Position numbers and translations under genes: made by a program | Assembly (NCBI GenBank): GCA_944390805.1 | Contig: CALXQW010000035.1 | Coordinates: 1-58,002, forward strand | DNA length: 58,002 bases | Reading direction: 5' to 3' | DNA from: an uncultured Opitutales bacterium | Lineage (GTDB): Bacteria > Verrucomicrobiota > Verrucomicrobiia > Opitutales > Intestinicryptomonadaceae | Notes under the pieces: generated by a model | What the model was told of the DNA's origin: nothing | What the model saw: only the letters and a program-made list of their open reading frames with translations | Databases searched by the model: none | Shown here: positions 45,902 through 54,900 of the stretch, in pieces | Layout: the number at the start of each line of letters is the position of its first letter | Position numbering within the stretch: the stretch's first letter is position 1

Positions 45902-47635
45902 ATGGATTGGGTGTATTCGGATTACGACAAGAAGCTTGCCGAAGATTTGGGCTCGTATCTTGGCACAAGCCCAATACTTGGCGCGCTTGTTCTTCAGAGG
46001 GGATATTCTGATCCGATTAAGGCCCGCATGTTTCTGAATCCAAAACTTGCAGATTTGGATAATCCGTTCAGGCTAAAAAATCTCAAAGCGGCAGCTCTTA
46101 GAATTGCGCAGGCAATAGAGAAGAAGGAAAAAATTCTCGTATTTGGAGACTACGATGTTGACGGCATAACTTCAACGGCGCTACTTGTTGAAATATTGCG
46201 GAAGTTCGATTTGGACCCGTCGTATTTTGTTCCCCGCCGCATGGACGAAGGATACGGACTTAGCCCAGCTGCCCTCGAGAGGGCCCTCGATGGAGGGAAG
46301 CCAGATCTGCTCATAGCGCTCGACTGCGGCACAAACGCAAAAGATGCAATAAATTTTATACGCTCGCAAGATATAGACTTGCTGATAGTAGACCATCACC
46401 AGTCTAAAGAGGAGCTCGACGATTTCTCCAGCCATACGCTTGTAAACCCGCATGTCTTCGACATGGCTTCCGCCCCATGGAAACAGCTCTGCACGGTTGG
46501 GCTTGTCTTTAAACTTGCCCACGGTTTGCTGAAGGAAATGCGCCTTAGGGAAGATCCGAGAAGCTATGCTATAAACCTGAAAGACAGCCTTGATCTTGTG
46601 GCGCTGGGAACAGTTGCGGATCTTGTGCCGCTTACGGAGGAAAACCGAATCCTTGCCCGCCACGGAATTAGGCGCCTTAAAACAACAAAGCGCAAGGGTA
46701 TACAGGCTCTGATTCAGGCTAGTGGAATATCTCTCGGAGACGATATAACCCCAATAGACATATCGTTCAAGCTGGGGCCTCGCATAAATGCGAGCGGTCG
46801 CCTTGCCGATGCAAGCCTGCCCCTTGACATGCTGCTTGGGGACGACTTTACCGTATGTTTCCGCGCGGCTTGCGAGCTTAACGACATAAATAAAGAGCGC
46901 CAGGAAATAGAGAGAGTTGTTCTTGAGGAAGCCCAGGAACAGATATTGAAAAATCATCTCGACGAGAAAGCGTGCATTGTAGTTCACCATAAAAATTGGC
47001 ACCCGGGGGTTGTGGGCATAATTGCGGGAAAGCTTTCAAGGGAGTTCCACAAGCCGGTGATAGTGTTTGGCGAGGTGGACGAAAACGGCTATACAAAAGG
47101 GTCGGGCAGAAGCATAGCGGGCTTGGACTTTGTATCCTGTCTGAGCAAATGCACGGAGTTTCTCGGCAGTTGGGGAGGGCACCCGATGGCAGTTGGCGTG
47201 TCTGTTAAGGAGGATAAGCTTGATGAGTTTACGGACAAGCTTTGCGAGCAGGTGTCTATAAGGCTTGAAGACTCAGACATAACGCCAAAGGTGAGAATTT
47301 CCATGGATATAGATCCATCGGACATAGGAGTTCATCTGCTCGACGAACTTGAAATGTTGCACCCGTTTGGTGAGGGCAACAGGGAGCCTGTATTTGCCAT
47401 AAGGAATGTTTGCCTTGATAAGCCGCCGGAGAGTTTCGGAAATGGACAGAATTATAAGTTTCAGATTCCGCTGGGAGAAAACTCTTGGATAAATGCTGTG
47501 GCATGGCGCACTGGAGATGTTCCTCCGGCGCGTAAGCCTGTTGATCTTGCTGTAAAGCTTGGGTGGAACCGTTGGAATAGAAGAAAAATTCCCCAGGCTA
47601 CATTTGTGGCGTGGCGCTTTGCGGAGCCGAGGTAG
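45902..47635 (+). CDS. recJ: single-stranded-DNA-specific exonuclease RecJ
   Basis: 5'-3' ssDNA exonuclease of recombination and mismatch repair, DHH phosphoesterase family, 577 residues. Motifs in order: VFGDYDVDGITSTAL (about residue 80), ALDCGTNA, IVDHHQSKEEL (DHH), HPGVVGIIAGKLSREFHKPV, and GSGRSIAGLDF with GGHPMAVGVSV in the DHHA1 domain. The open frame begins ten codons earlier with no homology, so the ATG at 45902 (MDWVYSDYDKKL) is preferred. It is flanked by secreted BNR genes, apparently an independent housekeeping gene. Confidence 0.95.
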   Translation: MDWVYSDYDKKLAEDLGSYLGTSPILGALVLQRGYSDPIKARMFLNPKLADLDNPFRLKNLKAAALRIAQAIEKKEKILVFGDYDVDGITSTALLVEILRKFDLDPSYFVPRRMDEGYGLSPAALERALDGGKPDLLIALDCGTNAKDAINFIRSQDIDLLIVDHHQSKEELDDFSSHTLVNPHVFDMASAPWKQLCTVGLVFKLAHGLLKEMRLREDPRSYAINLKDSLDLVALGTVADLVPLTEENRILARHGIRRLKTTKRKGIQALIQASGISLGDDITPIDISFKLGPRINASGRLADASLPLDMLLGDDFTVCFRAACELNDINKERQEIERVVLEEAQEQILKNHLDEKACIVVHHKNWHPGVVGIIAGKLSREFHKPVIVFGEVDENGYTKGSGRSIAGLDFVSCLSKCTEFLGSWGGHPMAVGVSVKEDKLDEFTDKLCEQVSIRLEDSDITPKVRISMDIDPSDIGVHLLDELEMLHPFGEGNREPVFAIRNVCLDKPPESFGNGQNYKFQIPLGENSWINAVAWRTGDVPPARKPVDLAVKLGWNRWNRRKIPQATFVAWRFAEPR

Positions 47636-47767
47636 ACTCTTTGTTGTCTCTCCTTGTTGAAATTCGTTGACGGATTTTTTGCATGTTCTTAGTTTCAATG
47701 CGGATATCCGCCAATATGCTGTGGATTCTTATCCTCAAAAGTTTGAAACTTTATCAGGAAAATGCGT

Positions 47768-49021
47768 ATGAAAAATTTAACACTCATTCTTATAGCCGCA
47801 TTTGTCGCATGCCCGGTTTTTGGCAGCAGATTTATAGGAGCCGATATTCCAGCTCCCAGCGCCTTTACTCCGCCGGTATTGCGCACGGAAAAACTTCCGG
47901 CAAAGTATCTGCCAAGATATAGAAATTGGCAGGGCATTCCTTCTATAGAAAGAAGTTCGGGCGGAAGGCTATGGGCGGCATGGTACGGCGGAATTGTCCA
48001 AGAAGGGCGCGAGGGCAACTACATTGTTGTATATACCTCGGGGGACGACGGCGCAACATGGCAGGGGCCGGTGGCCGTCTTTGACGGCCTTATATTCTGC
48101 AACGGAACCTCCTTTGACCCACGTCTGTTTAAGAATGCAAAAGGAGAGCTTTTTCTCACTATAACTCGCACAATGACCCCTACTGTAGAGAAAAAACACG
48201 TTACAAGTTGGGTGTTCAAAGCCGAAGACCCGGAAGATCCACTCACAAAATGGGGCAAGGCAACTTTGCTCGGCTGTGGAATTTCCCTGAATAAACCGCT
48301 TATATTTGACGACGGCAGAATGCTTTTTCCGCTCGATACAAGAAAGCCTCAAGATGGAAATGCCTCGAGGCTCGCATGGGTTATATCTGACGACGGCGGA
48401 AAATCGTATAAGCCATTTTCCTCGGTGGAAGTTCAGGAAACACCAGAGAATTATCCGCTCTGTGAACACCAGGCTGCTATGCGTCCCGACGGAAGCTTGC
48501 TGATGTTTTCTCGCGCAAAATATGGAATAGCTTCTGCGGAGTCTTTCGACGGCGGAAAAACTTGGAAGAACTTTGGCCCGTTTACAACTGAGTTTTGTAA
48601 AAATACGCGCTTTGCCCTTGCAAGGCTCAAAAGCGGAAATTTGCTTCTTGTTGCAAACGATGCCAAAGGCCGCGACAATATGACGGCGTTTCTGTCTAAA
48701 GACGGCGGAAAAACTTGGCCTTTTAAAATTTCCATAGATCCGCGGGCCAGGGTTAGCTATCCAGACTACACCCTCTCTGAAGACGGATTTATATACATAA
48801 TTTACGACAGAGGCCGCTATACTCCCGATGAGCAAGATATCTTGATGGCAAAAATTACGGAAGCCGATATTGAAGCCGGAAAAATTGTAAGCGAAGGCTC
48901 AAAGCTACAAGTTATGGTAAATACCCTTAAAGATAGCGGAGGTGGCGCCCGCGCCCAGTACGAATATTCCGCCCTTGAAAAGGCCTATCAAGAGCAGATT
49001 GATTCCTTGAGAAAGAAATAG
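47768..49021 (+). CDS. secreted sialidase-like (BNR/Asp-box) protein
   Basis: A 417-residue protein with a signal peptide (MKNLTLILIAAFVACPVFG). Four Asp-box turns are visible, SGDDGATWQ (near 90), SDDGGKSYK, SFDGGKTWK and SKDGGKTWP, marking a six-bladed sialidase-type propeller. RNWQGIPSIERSSGGRLWAAWYGG and GTSFDPRLF are typical of the exo-alpha-sialidase-like family common in Bacteroidetes and Verrucomicrobia. Some members are sialidases; others act on different glycans. I cannot verify the Arg triad. AGGA eight bases before 47768 favours that ATG over the one at 47762. Confidence 0.82.
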   Translation: MKNLTLILIAAFVACPVFGSRFIGADIPAPSAFTPPVLRTEKLPAKYLPRYRNWQGIPSIERSSGGRLWAAWYGGIVQEGREGNYIVVYTSGDDGATWQGPVAVFDGLIFCNGTSFDPRLFKNAKGELFLTITRTMTPTVEKKHVTSWVFKAEDPEDPLTKWGKATLLGCGISLNKPLIFDDGRMLFPLDTRKPQDGNASRLAWVISDDGGKSYKPFSSVEVQETPENYPLCEHQAAMRPDGSLLMFSRAKYGIASAESFDGGKTWKNFGPFTTEFCKNTRFALARLKSGNLLLVANDAKGRDNMTAFLSKDGGKTWPFKISIDPRARVSYPDYTLSEDGFIYIIYDRGRYTPDEQDILMAKITEADIEAGKIVSEGSKLQVMVNTLKDSGGGARAQYEYSALEKAYQEQIDSLRKK

Positions 49022-49083
49022 TCTTCTCTTTATCATTATATTAGTGCCGATTTATCTGCGCTAATATCTTTGGTATAGAAACT

Positions 49084-49812
49084 TTATCTCCAGTTGTCGG
49101 TCAGCCACTTTGGGCATATCACATGCCTGAAATATTTCTTTGCTCCGCGAACTTTTCCGGCCACGGCCTCAGCCGGGGTTGGGGTTCCGTGGAATACAAC
49201 TATCTTTGCATCTTCTGGCAAACGCGGACGCATGAAGAAACAAAGCGGAAACGGCCTCATACAGACGTATTTGAATGACGGCATCCACTTTTCGGGCCAG
49301 AAGGATAGATAGCCTAATTTCGATGTCATTGCGCATACGTATGCCTGCTCATGCCTGTATGTTCTTCTGACTTCGTCCTCGTGCTCCATAAAATATTCGT
49401 AGAGCTCCGGGTGAGCGCCGGCTTCAAAGCGGTATACGGAAGTCTGCCCTATGCCCTGCTTCTTGGACGGTTTCCAGTGCTTGGTCAATATCACGTCTCC
49501 GTCCATTGTAAAGTATTCGTCTATGTTGCCAACCACAACAACGTCTAAATCCAAAAATAACACCCTTCCGCTAAGATCTATATCTTTCCTAAACAGGCTA
49601 AGTTTTCTCCATCCGCGCTCCTTGCCATCTTTAAAGCTCATTTCAGGCAGTGGGCGGGCGTCTATCTTATCAAGCAGTCCGTCGGGATTGTCGGTATAGC
49701 ATACAAAGTTGAATGGCACTGTGGTGTTGCGCTTAACCATGTTGAAAAGCTTATTAACATATTCGGGGCCGTATTTTACGCCCCATTTCATGCATGCAAC
49801 ATTGTAGGTCAT
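49084..49812 (-). CDS. glycosyltransferase-like protein with DxD motif
   Basis: A 242-residue soluble protein. VCYTDNPDGL near residue 40, then RKLSLFRKDIDLSGRVLFLDLDVVVVGNIDEYF gives the DxD metal/nucleotide-sugar motif and the layout of GT-A enzymes related to family 8. A later VVFHGTPTPAEA resembles the C-terminal metal-binding His of that fold. Acceptor and sugar are unknown. It stands alone, convergent with the sialidase-like gene. Confidence 0.72.
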   Translation of the reverse strand: MTYNVACMKWGVKYGPEYVNKLFNMVKRNTTVPFNFVCYTDNPDGLLDKIDARPLPEMSFKDGKERGWRKLSLFRKDIDLSGRVLFLDLDVVVVGNIDEYFTMDGDVILTKHWKPSKKQGIGQTSVYRFEAGAHPELYEYFMEHEDEVRRTYRHEQAYVCAMTSKLGYLSFWPEKWMPSFKYVCMRPFPLCFFMRPRLPEDAKIVVFHGTPTPAEAVAGKVRGAKKYFRHVICPKWLTDNWR

Positions 49813-49928
49813 AGCGGTGATTCCAAATTATCCTTCTCTTAACTTACATTTCTATCTTAAACGGCGGGCAAATGCAAAAGGCAAACAAATTCTTTTTTTT
49901 GCAATATCTCTTTAAAAATCTTTGCAGG

Positions 49929-50741
49929 CTATATTACATTTTTGCAGACTGCCGCGGATATATCCACTGCCTCTGAAATAGCAAAACTGGCCATATCCTT
50001 CGGAAGGGGCGCGACAAATTCCGGAACATCGAAGACTTTTGAGAAATCAACCCTCCATGCGTGCAAAGCCTGCCGGGGCATCTTTAGAAGTTTCAAAAGA
50101 CGTTCTGTCATGCCGTTATTTATAAAATCCAAATATAAAGTCTCGTCTCCGCCGTACAGTTTGTCTCCAACTATGGAATGCCCTATCCATTGAGCGTGCG
50201 CGCGTATCTGGTGTTTTCTGCCGGTTGGCGTCTTTACCTCTACCAATGTATAAGCGGATTTGTCGGATGGAGTTCTGAAACTTCTGAATATTGTGCGGGC
50301 ATCTTTTGCGCTGGTCTTTCTCATGCAGCAACAGTCTTTTATTGCAACTATGGAATTTTCATCCGAGCATAGAGGCTGGGAGACGCTTATTGTTCCAAAT
50401 ACAGGGCCGTCCAAAAGCGCAAGATATGTCTTGCCGACAAGCCTGTTTTCAACCGCTTTTTGCGCAATGCTTGCTGCGCGGCGGTTCTTGGCTATGGCAA
50501 CTATGCCGCTTGTCTCGCGATCGAGCCGGCTTATCAAGTGGAGGGAGTCGGCCTTAAGATATTCCCTTGCGGCCCCGGCAAGACTCGATAGAGGCCCATT
50601 TTTTGACGGATGGCACACGAGCCACCCAGGCTTGTCGAGAATAAGAAGATCTTCATTCTCAAAAATTATCCACGACGGAAACTCCGCCATATCGACCAGC
50701 GGACTGTCGCTTCCTGATAGACTTTTTGGGAATTCCATCAT
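49929..50741 (-). CDS. RluA-family pseudouridine synthase
   Basis: A 270-residue enzyme converting uridine to pseudouridine in rRNA or tRNA. The core is IIFENEDLLILDKPGWLVCHPS, then the catalytic Asp in LISRLDRETSGIVAIAKN (usual form HRLDxxTSG; here the first His is Ser), KTYLALLDG, and PTGRKHQIRAHAQWIGHSIVGDKLYGG. No S4 domain is present, so it resembles short RluA/RluC-like forms. The ATG at 50741 overlaps the ubiE stop by four bases; the longer frame into ubiE is rejected. Which RNA position it modifies is unknown. Confidence 0.86.
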   Translation of the reverse strand: MMEFPKSLSGSDSPLVDMAEFPSWIIFENEDLLILDKPGWLVCHPSKNGPLSSLAGAAREYLKADSLHLISRLDRETSGIVAIAKNRRAASIAQKAVENRLVGKTYLALLDGPVFGTISVSQPLCSDENSIVAIKDCCCMRKTSAKDARTIFRSFRTPSDKSAYTLVEVKTPTGRKHQIRAHAQWIGHSIVGDKLYGGDETLYLDFINNGMTERLLKLLKMPRQALHAWRVDFSKVFDVPEFVAPLPKDMASFAISEAVDISAAVCKNVI

Positions 50742-51517
50742 CTGCGTTTTTCCTTTACCGCACATGTCAGCGCAACCGCACCAAAGGCCATTGGCCTGCT
50801 GATCGCCCCCGAAAACCCCGCAGATTCTATCAGACGGCAGAGCTCAGAGTTGACTGGGAAATTTCTGGTAGTTTCCGCCAGGTACTTATAAGACTTTTTA
50901 TCGCACCCAAATATGCCTGCTATTGCCGGAATGGGGTATTCCATAAGAAAATCTTGTACGGCGCTTAAAATGCCGGGCGCGCGCGAAACTTCAAGTATGC
51001 AAATTTTCCCGCCTTCCTTCAAAACTCTGCATAGCTCCAAGAGGCATTTTTTTCTGTCGGAAAAATTCCTGAAACCGAATGCTATTGTTGCTGCGTTGAA
51101 GGTGCTGTCTGGAAAGGGTAGGGCGGCGCAGTCGGCCTTGGCGAAATTCTCCACAATGCCACAGCGGTTTACGGCGTCTCTTGCGGACTTCTGCCGTGCA
51201 AGAGCAAGCATGCCGTCGCTAAAATCAACACCGGTAATTTCTGCGTTCTTTAGCCTCCGCGCAGCCATGTTGCGCCTCAGTGCAAAAACACTCTCCCCAC
51301 TTCCGCATGCAATGTCTATAACGCGCGCTCCGGATTGCGGAAGATTTGCGCAGGCGGCCTTTGCCATGCGGGCGCGCCACAATGAGTCGAACCCGAAAGT
51401 CATTACGCGGTTCATCAGATCGTAGCGGGGGGCTATGCGTGTGAACATCTCGCCGACAGCCTCGGGCTTGCGGGTGCGGGAAAGCTCTTGTTGGTCTTCG
51501 TCCAATTTTGCGCTCAC
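50738..51517 (-). CDS. ubiE: demethylmenaquinone/ubiquinone methyltransferase
   Basis: SAM-dependent C-methyltransferase of quinone synthesis, 259 residues. VGEMFTRIAPRYDLMNRVMTFGFDSLWR is the UbiE/MenG N-terminal signature. IDIACGSGESVFAL is SAM motif I, and ATIAFGFRNFSDRKKCLLELCRVLKEGGKICILE is also diagnostic. A GTG at 51517 overlapping the ClpX-like stop (GTGA) gives the proper start; the longer upstream frame lies in the ClpX gene. In this phylum menaquinone is the likely product. Its 3' end overlaps the pseudouridine synthase gene. Confidence 0.92.
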   Translation of the reverse strand: MSAKLDEDQQELSRTRKPEAVGEMFTRIAPRYDLMNRVMTFGFDSLWRARMAKAACANLPQSGARVIDIACGSGESVFALRRNMAARRLKNAEITGVDFSDGMLALARQKSARDAVNRCGIVENFAKADCAALPFPDSTFNAATIAFGFRNFSDRKKCLLELCRVLKEGGKICILEVSRAPGILSAVQDFLMEYPIPAIAGIFGCDKKSYKYLAETTRNFPVNSELCRLIESAGFSGAISRPMAFGAVALTCAVKEKRR

Positions 51518-53256
51518 TTTCCCTCCGTGCTGTCTTTCAGGTCTTCGGCAGGTTTTTTGCCGCTGTCTGAGGGCGAAACTGCAGCCGAAAATGATTCCAT
51601 CACCCACTTTGAGAGTTCTCCGTCGGGATCTTTTACGGCAGCAGCGGTTATCTCAAAAGATGTCTTTGAGCTGTTGCGGGCTATTATTGCAAGACCGTGC
51701 TTGAAATCTTTAAACTTCTCTTCGCAGAGAGTCCAGAGAGTTTTGTCTGTCTCGACAGACTCGGCCATTAGCTCTTCTGCGGCGCCGGCGCTAAAGGTTA
51801 TTTTTAGCCCGTTTGTGTGCTCAAAATTTTCGGCGTATCGGTCTAGGTCTTTCATCATCTCGTCGGCTCGCAGATTGCGGTGCTCAAACAGAATTTTTTC
51901 TAGCTGCTGTTTGGGGTTGTCGACTGTGTCTGTGTCAACCTCAAACTCCTTCACTCCGGAACTTGGCAGCTCAAATTTGAAATTCCTAAAAATGCGTTCC
52001 AATACTGTAACAAGCCCGCGCGCTCCGGTCTTTTCGGCATGGGCTAGAGAGGCTATCTTGTCTATGGCCTGCGGTGTTATATTGAAGTTTATTCCGTATC
52101 CGGCAAAGTCTTCCCTGTATTGCCTGAGTATACTGCCCTTTGACGAACGAAGTATCTCTGCTAAATCGCCGGCACTTAAACTGTCGCAGGCAACCCTTAC
52201 AGGAAGCCTCCCGATGAATTCGGCCTCAAAACCGTACTTTATGAAATCTTCAGTCTGCGCGTGCTTTAGAAATTCAGAAGTCTCCCACTTGCGGCTCTCC
52301 TCCAAAGCTCCTGCAAAACCTATGCTCGAAGAATTCATCCTCTTGGATATTCCCTTTGCAAGATCGTCGAAAGCTCCGCTTACAATAAACAATATGTGCC
52401 GCGTGCTTATGGTTCTGGGCTTCTTCTTGCCGCCGCCAGACATCATCATCTGCATCTGCCCCATCATGTCTTGCGGGCCAAATACATTGACGTTGGAATC
52501 TTCCATTATCTTCAGAAGATTTATCTGTACTCCGCGTCCGGATACATCCTTGCCGCCAGCCGACGCCCTGCCGGCTATCTTGTCTATCTCGTCTATGTAA
52601 ATTATTCCGTATTGCGCAAGTTCAACATCTCCGTGGGCCATCTTGATTAAATCTCTGACCATGTCCTCGACGTCTCCGCCGACATATCCGGTTTCGGAAA
52701 ACTTCGTGGCGTCGGCCTTTACAAATGGAACCCCTATCATCTTGGCAACGGTTCTCATAAGATAGGTCTTCCCCACACCTGTCGGTCCAAGTATCAAGAT
52801 GTTAGGCTTGGTGTATTCCTCATCGGCAAGTTTTGGGTTTTCCAGACAGCGACGTATGTGGTTGAAGTGATCGCATACGGCAACGGATAAAACCTTCTTG
52901 GCCTCGTCTTGCTTGACGACAAACCTGTTTAACCAGTCGCGTATGTCGCGCGGTTTCATGGAAAATTCTCGTATGCGCTTTAAGATTGCTTTATTTTCCT
53001 CTGCGCCGTCGTCTGAATCTGGAGGGGTATCGGAAGGAGCGGAAATATCGGGAGAACCATGAAAATTTGGTATCTTTACCTGTACTCTCCCGCTGCCAAA
53101 TAATCCCTCAAGTTTCTTCTGGAGTTCTTCCAGCGGATTTTGTGGCGTATCTTTCTGGGGAGCTTCCTCGGGCTTGTCGGAATTTAATGGATTATCGGCC
53201 TGGTTGGTCGGTTTAGGGAGATTATTTTCGTCATCAAATGTTTTTTCGTCCTTCAT
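51514..53256 (-). CDS. ClpX-like AAA+ ATPase lacking the zinc-binding domain
   Basis: A 580-residue HslU/ClpX-type unfoldase. Residues 1 to about 90 are acidic and Pro-rich and contain no cysteine zinc finger. The AAA+ module has Walker A GPTGVGKT (157-164), pore loop GYVGGD (190-195), Walker B IIYIDE (218-223) and sensor/arginine segments around FIGRLPVRV. An IGF-like loop (SSSIGFAGALE) is present, which in ClpX docks to ClpP. The C-terminus continues about 100 residues past the usual end. Ordinary ClpX is about 420 residues with an N-terminal zinc finger, so this is a variant or a second paralogue. ubiE overlaps its stop. Confidence 0.82.
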   Translation of the reverse strand: MKDEKTFDDENNLPKPTNQADNPLNSDKPEEAPQKDTPQNPLEELQKKLEGLFGSGRVQVKIPNFHGSPDISAPSDTPPDSDDGAEENKAILKRIREFSMKPRDIRDWLNRFVVKQDEAKKVLSVAVCDHFNHIRRCLENPKLADEEYTKPNILILGPTGVGKTYLMRTVAKMIGVPFVKADATKFSETGYVGGDVEDMVRDLIKMAHGDVELAQYGIIYIDEIDKIAGRASAGGKDVSGRGVQINLLKIMEDSNVNVFGPQDMMGQMQMMMSGGGKKKPRTISTRHILFIVSGAFDDLAKGISKRMNSSSIGFAGALEESRKWETSEFLKHAQTEDFIKYGFEAEFIGRLPVRVACDSLSAGDLAEILRSSKGSILRQYREDFAGYGINFNITPQAIDKIASLAHAEKTGARGLVTVLERIFRNFKFELPSSGVKEFEVDTDTVDNPKQQLEKILFEHRNLRADEMMKDLDRYAENFEHTNGLKITFSAGAAEELMAESVETDKTLWTLCEEKFKDFKHGLAIIARNSSKTSFEITAAAVKDPDGELSKWVMESFSAAVSPSDSGKKPAEDLKDSTEGK

Positions 53257-53628
53257 ATATATTGCCTATCGGCTTATATTTCGTGTGAAATCCTATTGTT
53301 CTTAATATTGATATTTATATTTCAAAGATTATTGCCGAATATTTTTACAGATTTTATTTCTTGTCGCTCAATGTCAACTTCAGTTTGGAGGTGCTTTGCG
53401 AATAAATTTGGAACTAAAGGAAAGTATATATGTCAAAACTTCTATTTGCATATATGCTGTCTATATATGTTCAATAGCGCACAGATTAAGAACTTTGTAA
53501 AATAATAATATTGACTATGAGATTGTCATTTATAGAACCTTTCTCCATTTGGTAAATGACCTTTACCTTGTAAATAGCTAGGTATACCAAAAAAACAGCA
53601 TAATCTAAAATTTTTTCTGAACAAAACT
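53257..53628. other. divergent intergenic region clpX-like / HU
   Basis: About 370 AT-rich bases without a gene. TTGACT at 53511 with TATAGA 14 bases later is a weak promoter candidate for the HU gene. Nested inverted repeats, TTTGGTA ... TACCAAA and GGTAAA/TTTACC, lie at about 53548-53593 in its leader. Confidence 0.35.
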
Positions 53629-53982
53629 ATGGAAAATCTTACAAAAAGAGAAATAGTCCAAAATATATACCAGTCTAAGCCGGAATGTCAGGATTCTACG
53701 ATACTCCAAAATGATGTGCGCGATATAGTCCAGCGTACTTTGGATATTATTGCAGATTCTTTGGCAAAGGGCAGAAATGTTGAGTTGCGCAACTTTGGAG
53801 TTCTTGAAGTTCAGGTTCGCAAGCCCAGGGTTGGCAGGAATCCAACGAAACCTCAGGATGATGTAGTCATTCCTAAGCGTGCGGTAGTTAAATTTAAGGC
53901 CGGCAAAGAGCTTAAGGCTCAGCTTCGCAAGCTTGATTTGGGTATAGTTGAGCAGAGCAAGCTTTCTCGCGCCCGCAAATAA
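53629..53982 (+). CDS. HU/IHF family nucleoid protein
   Basis: A 117-residue DNA-bending protein. LTKREIVQNIYQ and DVRDIVQRTLDIIADSLAKGRNVELRNFGVLEVQVRKPRVGRNPTKPQDDVVIPKRAVVKFKAGKELK follow the HU/IHF fold, with RNPTKP holding the DNA-intercalating proline. It is longer than canonical HU (90) by N- and C-terminal tails, the latter basic (KLSRARK). A weak hairpin GCGCAT/ATGCGT lies 8 bases past its stop. Which HU/IHF subclass is not decidable. Confidence 0.93.
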   Translation: MENLTKREIVQNIYQSKPECQDSTILQNDVRDIVQRTLDIIADSLAKGRNVELRNFGVLEVQVRKPRVGRNPTKPQDDVVIPKRAVVKFKAGKELKAQLRKLDLGIVEQSKLSRARK

Positions 53983-54072
53983 GTAAAAGGCGCATTTTAT
54001 GCGTTCTTAAATTTTACTTTTTGCTAAAAGCATAATAATTTTCTATTTTTTATAAAAATTTGAAAAAAGCTG

Positions 54073-54101
54073 TTGACAATCTCAAAAAGATAGTCAATAG
54101 T
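54073..54101 (+). promoter_or_regulatory. promoter of candidate small RNA
   Basis: A perfect TTGACA (54073-54078), a 17-base spacer and AATAGT (54096-54101) lie in a gap with no gene until 54329. Predicted transcription start is about 54108. Confidence 0.6.
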
Positions 54102-54107
54102 TGCTTT

Positions 54108-54212
54108 TGAAATTAAAAAAATACTTTCTCCTACGGGAGATGGGGTAAATAAAGTAAAGTAGAAAATAAAATGGACGGCAACCTTGGGGTAGGTTGCCGT
54201 CCTTCTTTTTTA
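54108..54212 (+). ncRNA. candidate small RNA of about 105 bases
   Basis: The stretch runs from a predicted start to a perfect terminator and contains no frame. Near its 5' end TCTCC-TACG-GGAGA (54127-54140) forms a stem closed by a C(UACG)G tetraloop, one of the most stable RNA loops. A single-stranded A-rich middle and the 12-bp terminator stem follow. The pieces are seen directly; that it is a separate RNA is inferred. It might instead be the end of a long HU 3' UTR. No known RNA family is recognised. Confidence 0.5.
54173..54212 (+). terminator. perfect 12-bp intrinsic terminator
   Basis: GGACGGCAACCT pairs perfectly with AGGTTGCCGTCC around a six-base loop and is followed by TTCTTTTTTT. 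It is one of the strongest terminators in the window. Confidence 0.93.
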
Positions 54213-54328
54213 CTACTTAAGTGGTAAAGCATAGTTTACTCTTTCTTGTTAATTTGATATCAACATTGCACTTGGAATTTTATAAAAATATTCTTTAATA
54301 TTTTGTCAGGTTTTACAGTGAAACAATT

Positions 54329-54727
54329 TTGATGATAACAGATTATCATTCGCAGCTTTACGCAAATGAGCTTACCCTGCGTGCCCCTATGGGAACAATA
54401 GAGCGAATTGCCGTCGCTCTCGTAGGGTCGCGTATAGATTTAAATCCGCACCAGGTTGATGCTGCGGTATTTGCATTTAGATCGCCCTTTTCTAAGGGTG
54501 CTCTACTTGCCGACGAGGTTGGGCTTGGTAAGACGATAGAAGCAGGTATACTAATCGCACAGAGGTGGGCGGAGAAGAAGCGCAGGATTTGTAAAATGAG
54601 AAAGATTAAGTCATCCTACAAGTATGGACGCACTGGAAAGCACGGGATAAAAAGGCGTTCAAAGAATAACACAAGCGGAGCATTTGGAAGCTCTCGTAAA
54701 AAAGGAAAGAAAGAGACTGCGAAATGA
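54329..54727 (+). pseudogene. N-terminal remnant of an SNF2-type helicase
   Basis: The first about 92 residues, including SQLYANELTLRAP, IDLNPHQVDAAVFAF and Walker A in LLADEVGLGKTIEAGILIAQRW, match the start of SNF2/RapA-like helicases found in phage-defence loci. At KKRRI, where homologues go on with the VP...LRKQW motif, the sequence changes abruptly to a basic tail (CKMRKIKSSYKYG...) of different character. Homologues have many hundreds of further residues. A second frame between about 54606 and 54750 also looks protein-like (AEHLEALVKKERKRLRNE) but has an internal stop. Best read as a helicase truncated by deletion. Confidence 0.72.
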
Positions 54728-54900
54728 GCGATTTCTATGTGGACATAAATCGCCTCAAGGGAGGAAAGGGAAAGCAAACACTTTTATTTGACGATAAAGA
54801 CCCCGCAAACGTTACAATCCGCAAGCGAGAATGGCGAACGAATCTTACGCGGATTTTGCAAAAAAATTACAGACGGAAATTGAGTCGGAGCAAGGCATAA
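54724..54900 (+). pseudogene. short frame of unknown origin in the deleted defence locus
   Basis: A 58-codon frame whose ATG overlaps the previous stop. It begins MSDFYVDINRLKGGKGKQ and continues LLFDDKDPANVTIRKREW before changing to a Lys/Arg-rich tail that is the Res remnant read in another frame. It may be a leftover piece of one of the missing genes. No domain is assigned. Confidence 0.35.

Noticed and set aside
46181..47002. A 273-codon minus-strand frame
   Set aside because: Shadow of recJ, which has all DHH motifs on the plus strand.
47969..48835. A 288-codon minus-strand frame
   Set aside because: It lies fully inside the sialidase-like gene, whose four Asp boxes and signal peptide establish the plus strand as coding.
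51488..52600. A 370-codon plus-strand frame
   Set aside because: It is the complement of the ClpX-like gene, rich in Ser and Leu, with no motif, while the minus strand has complete AAA+ motifs.
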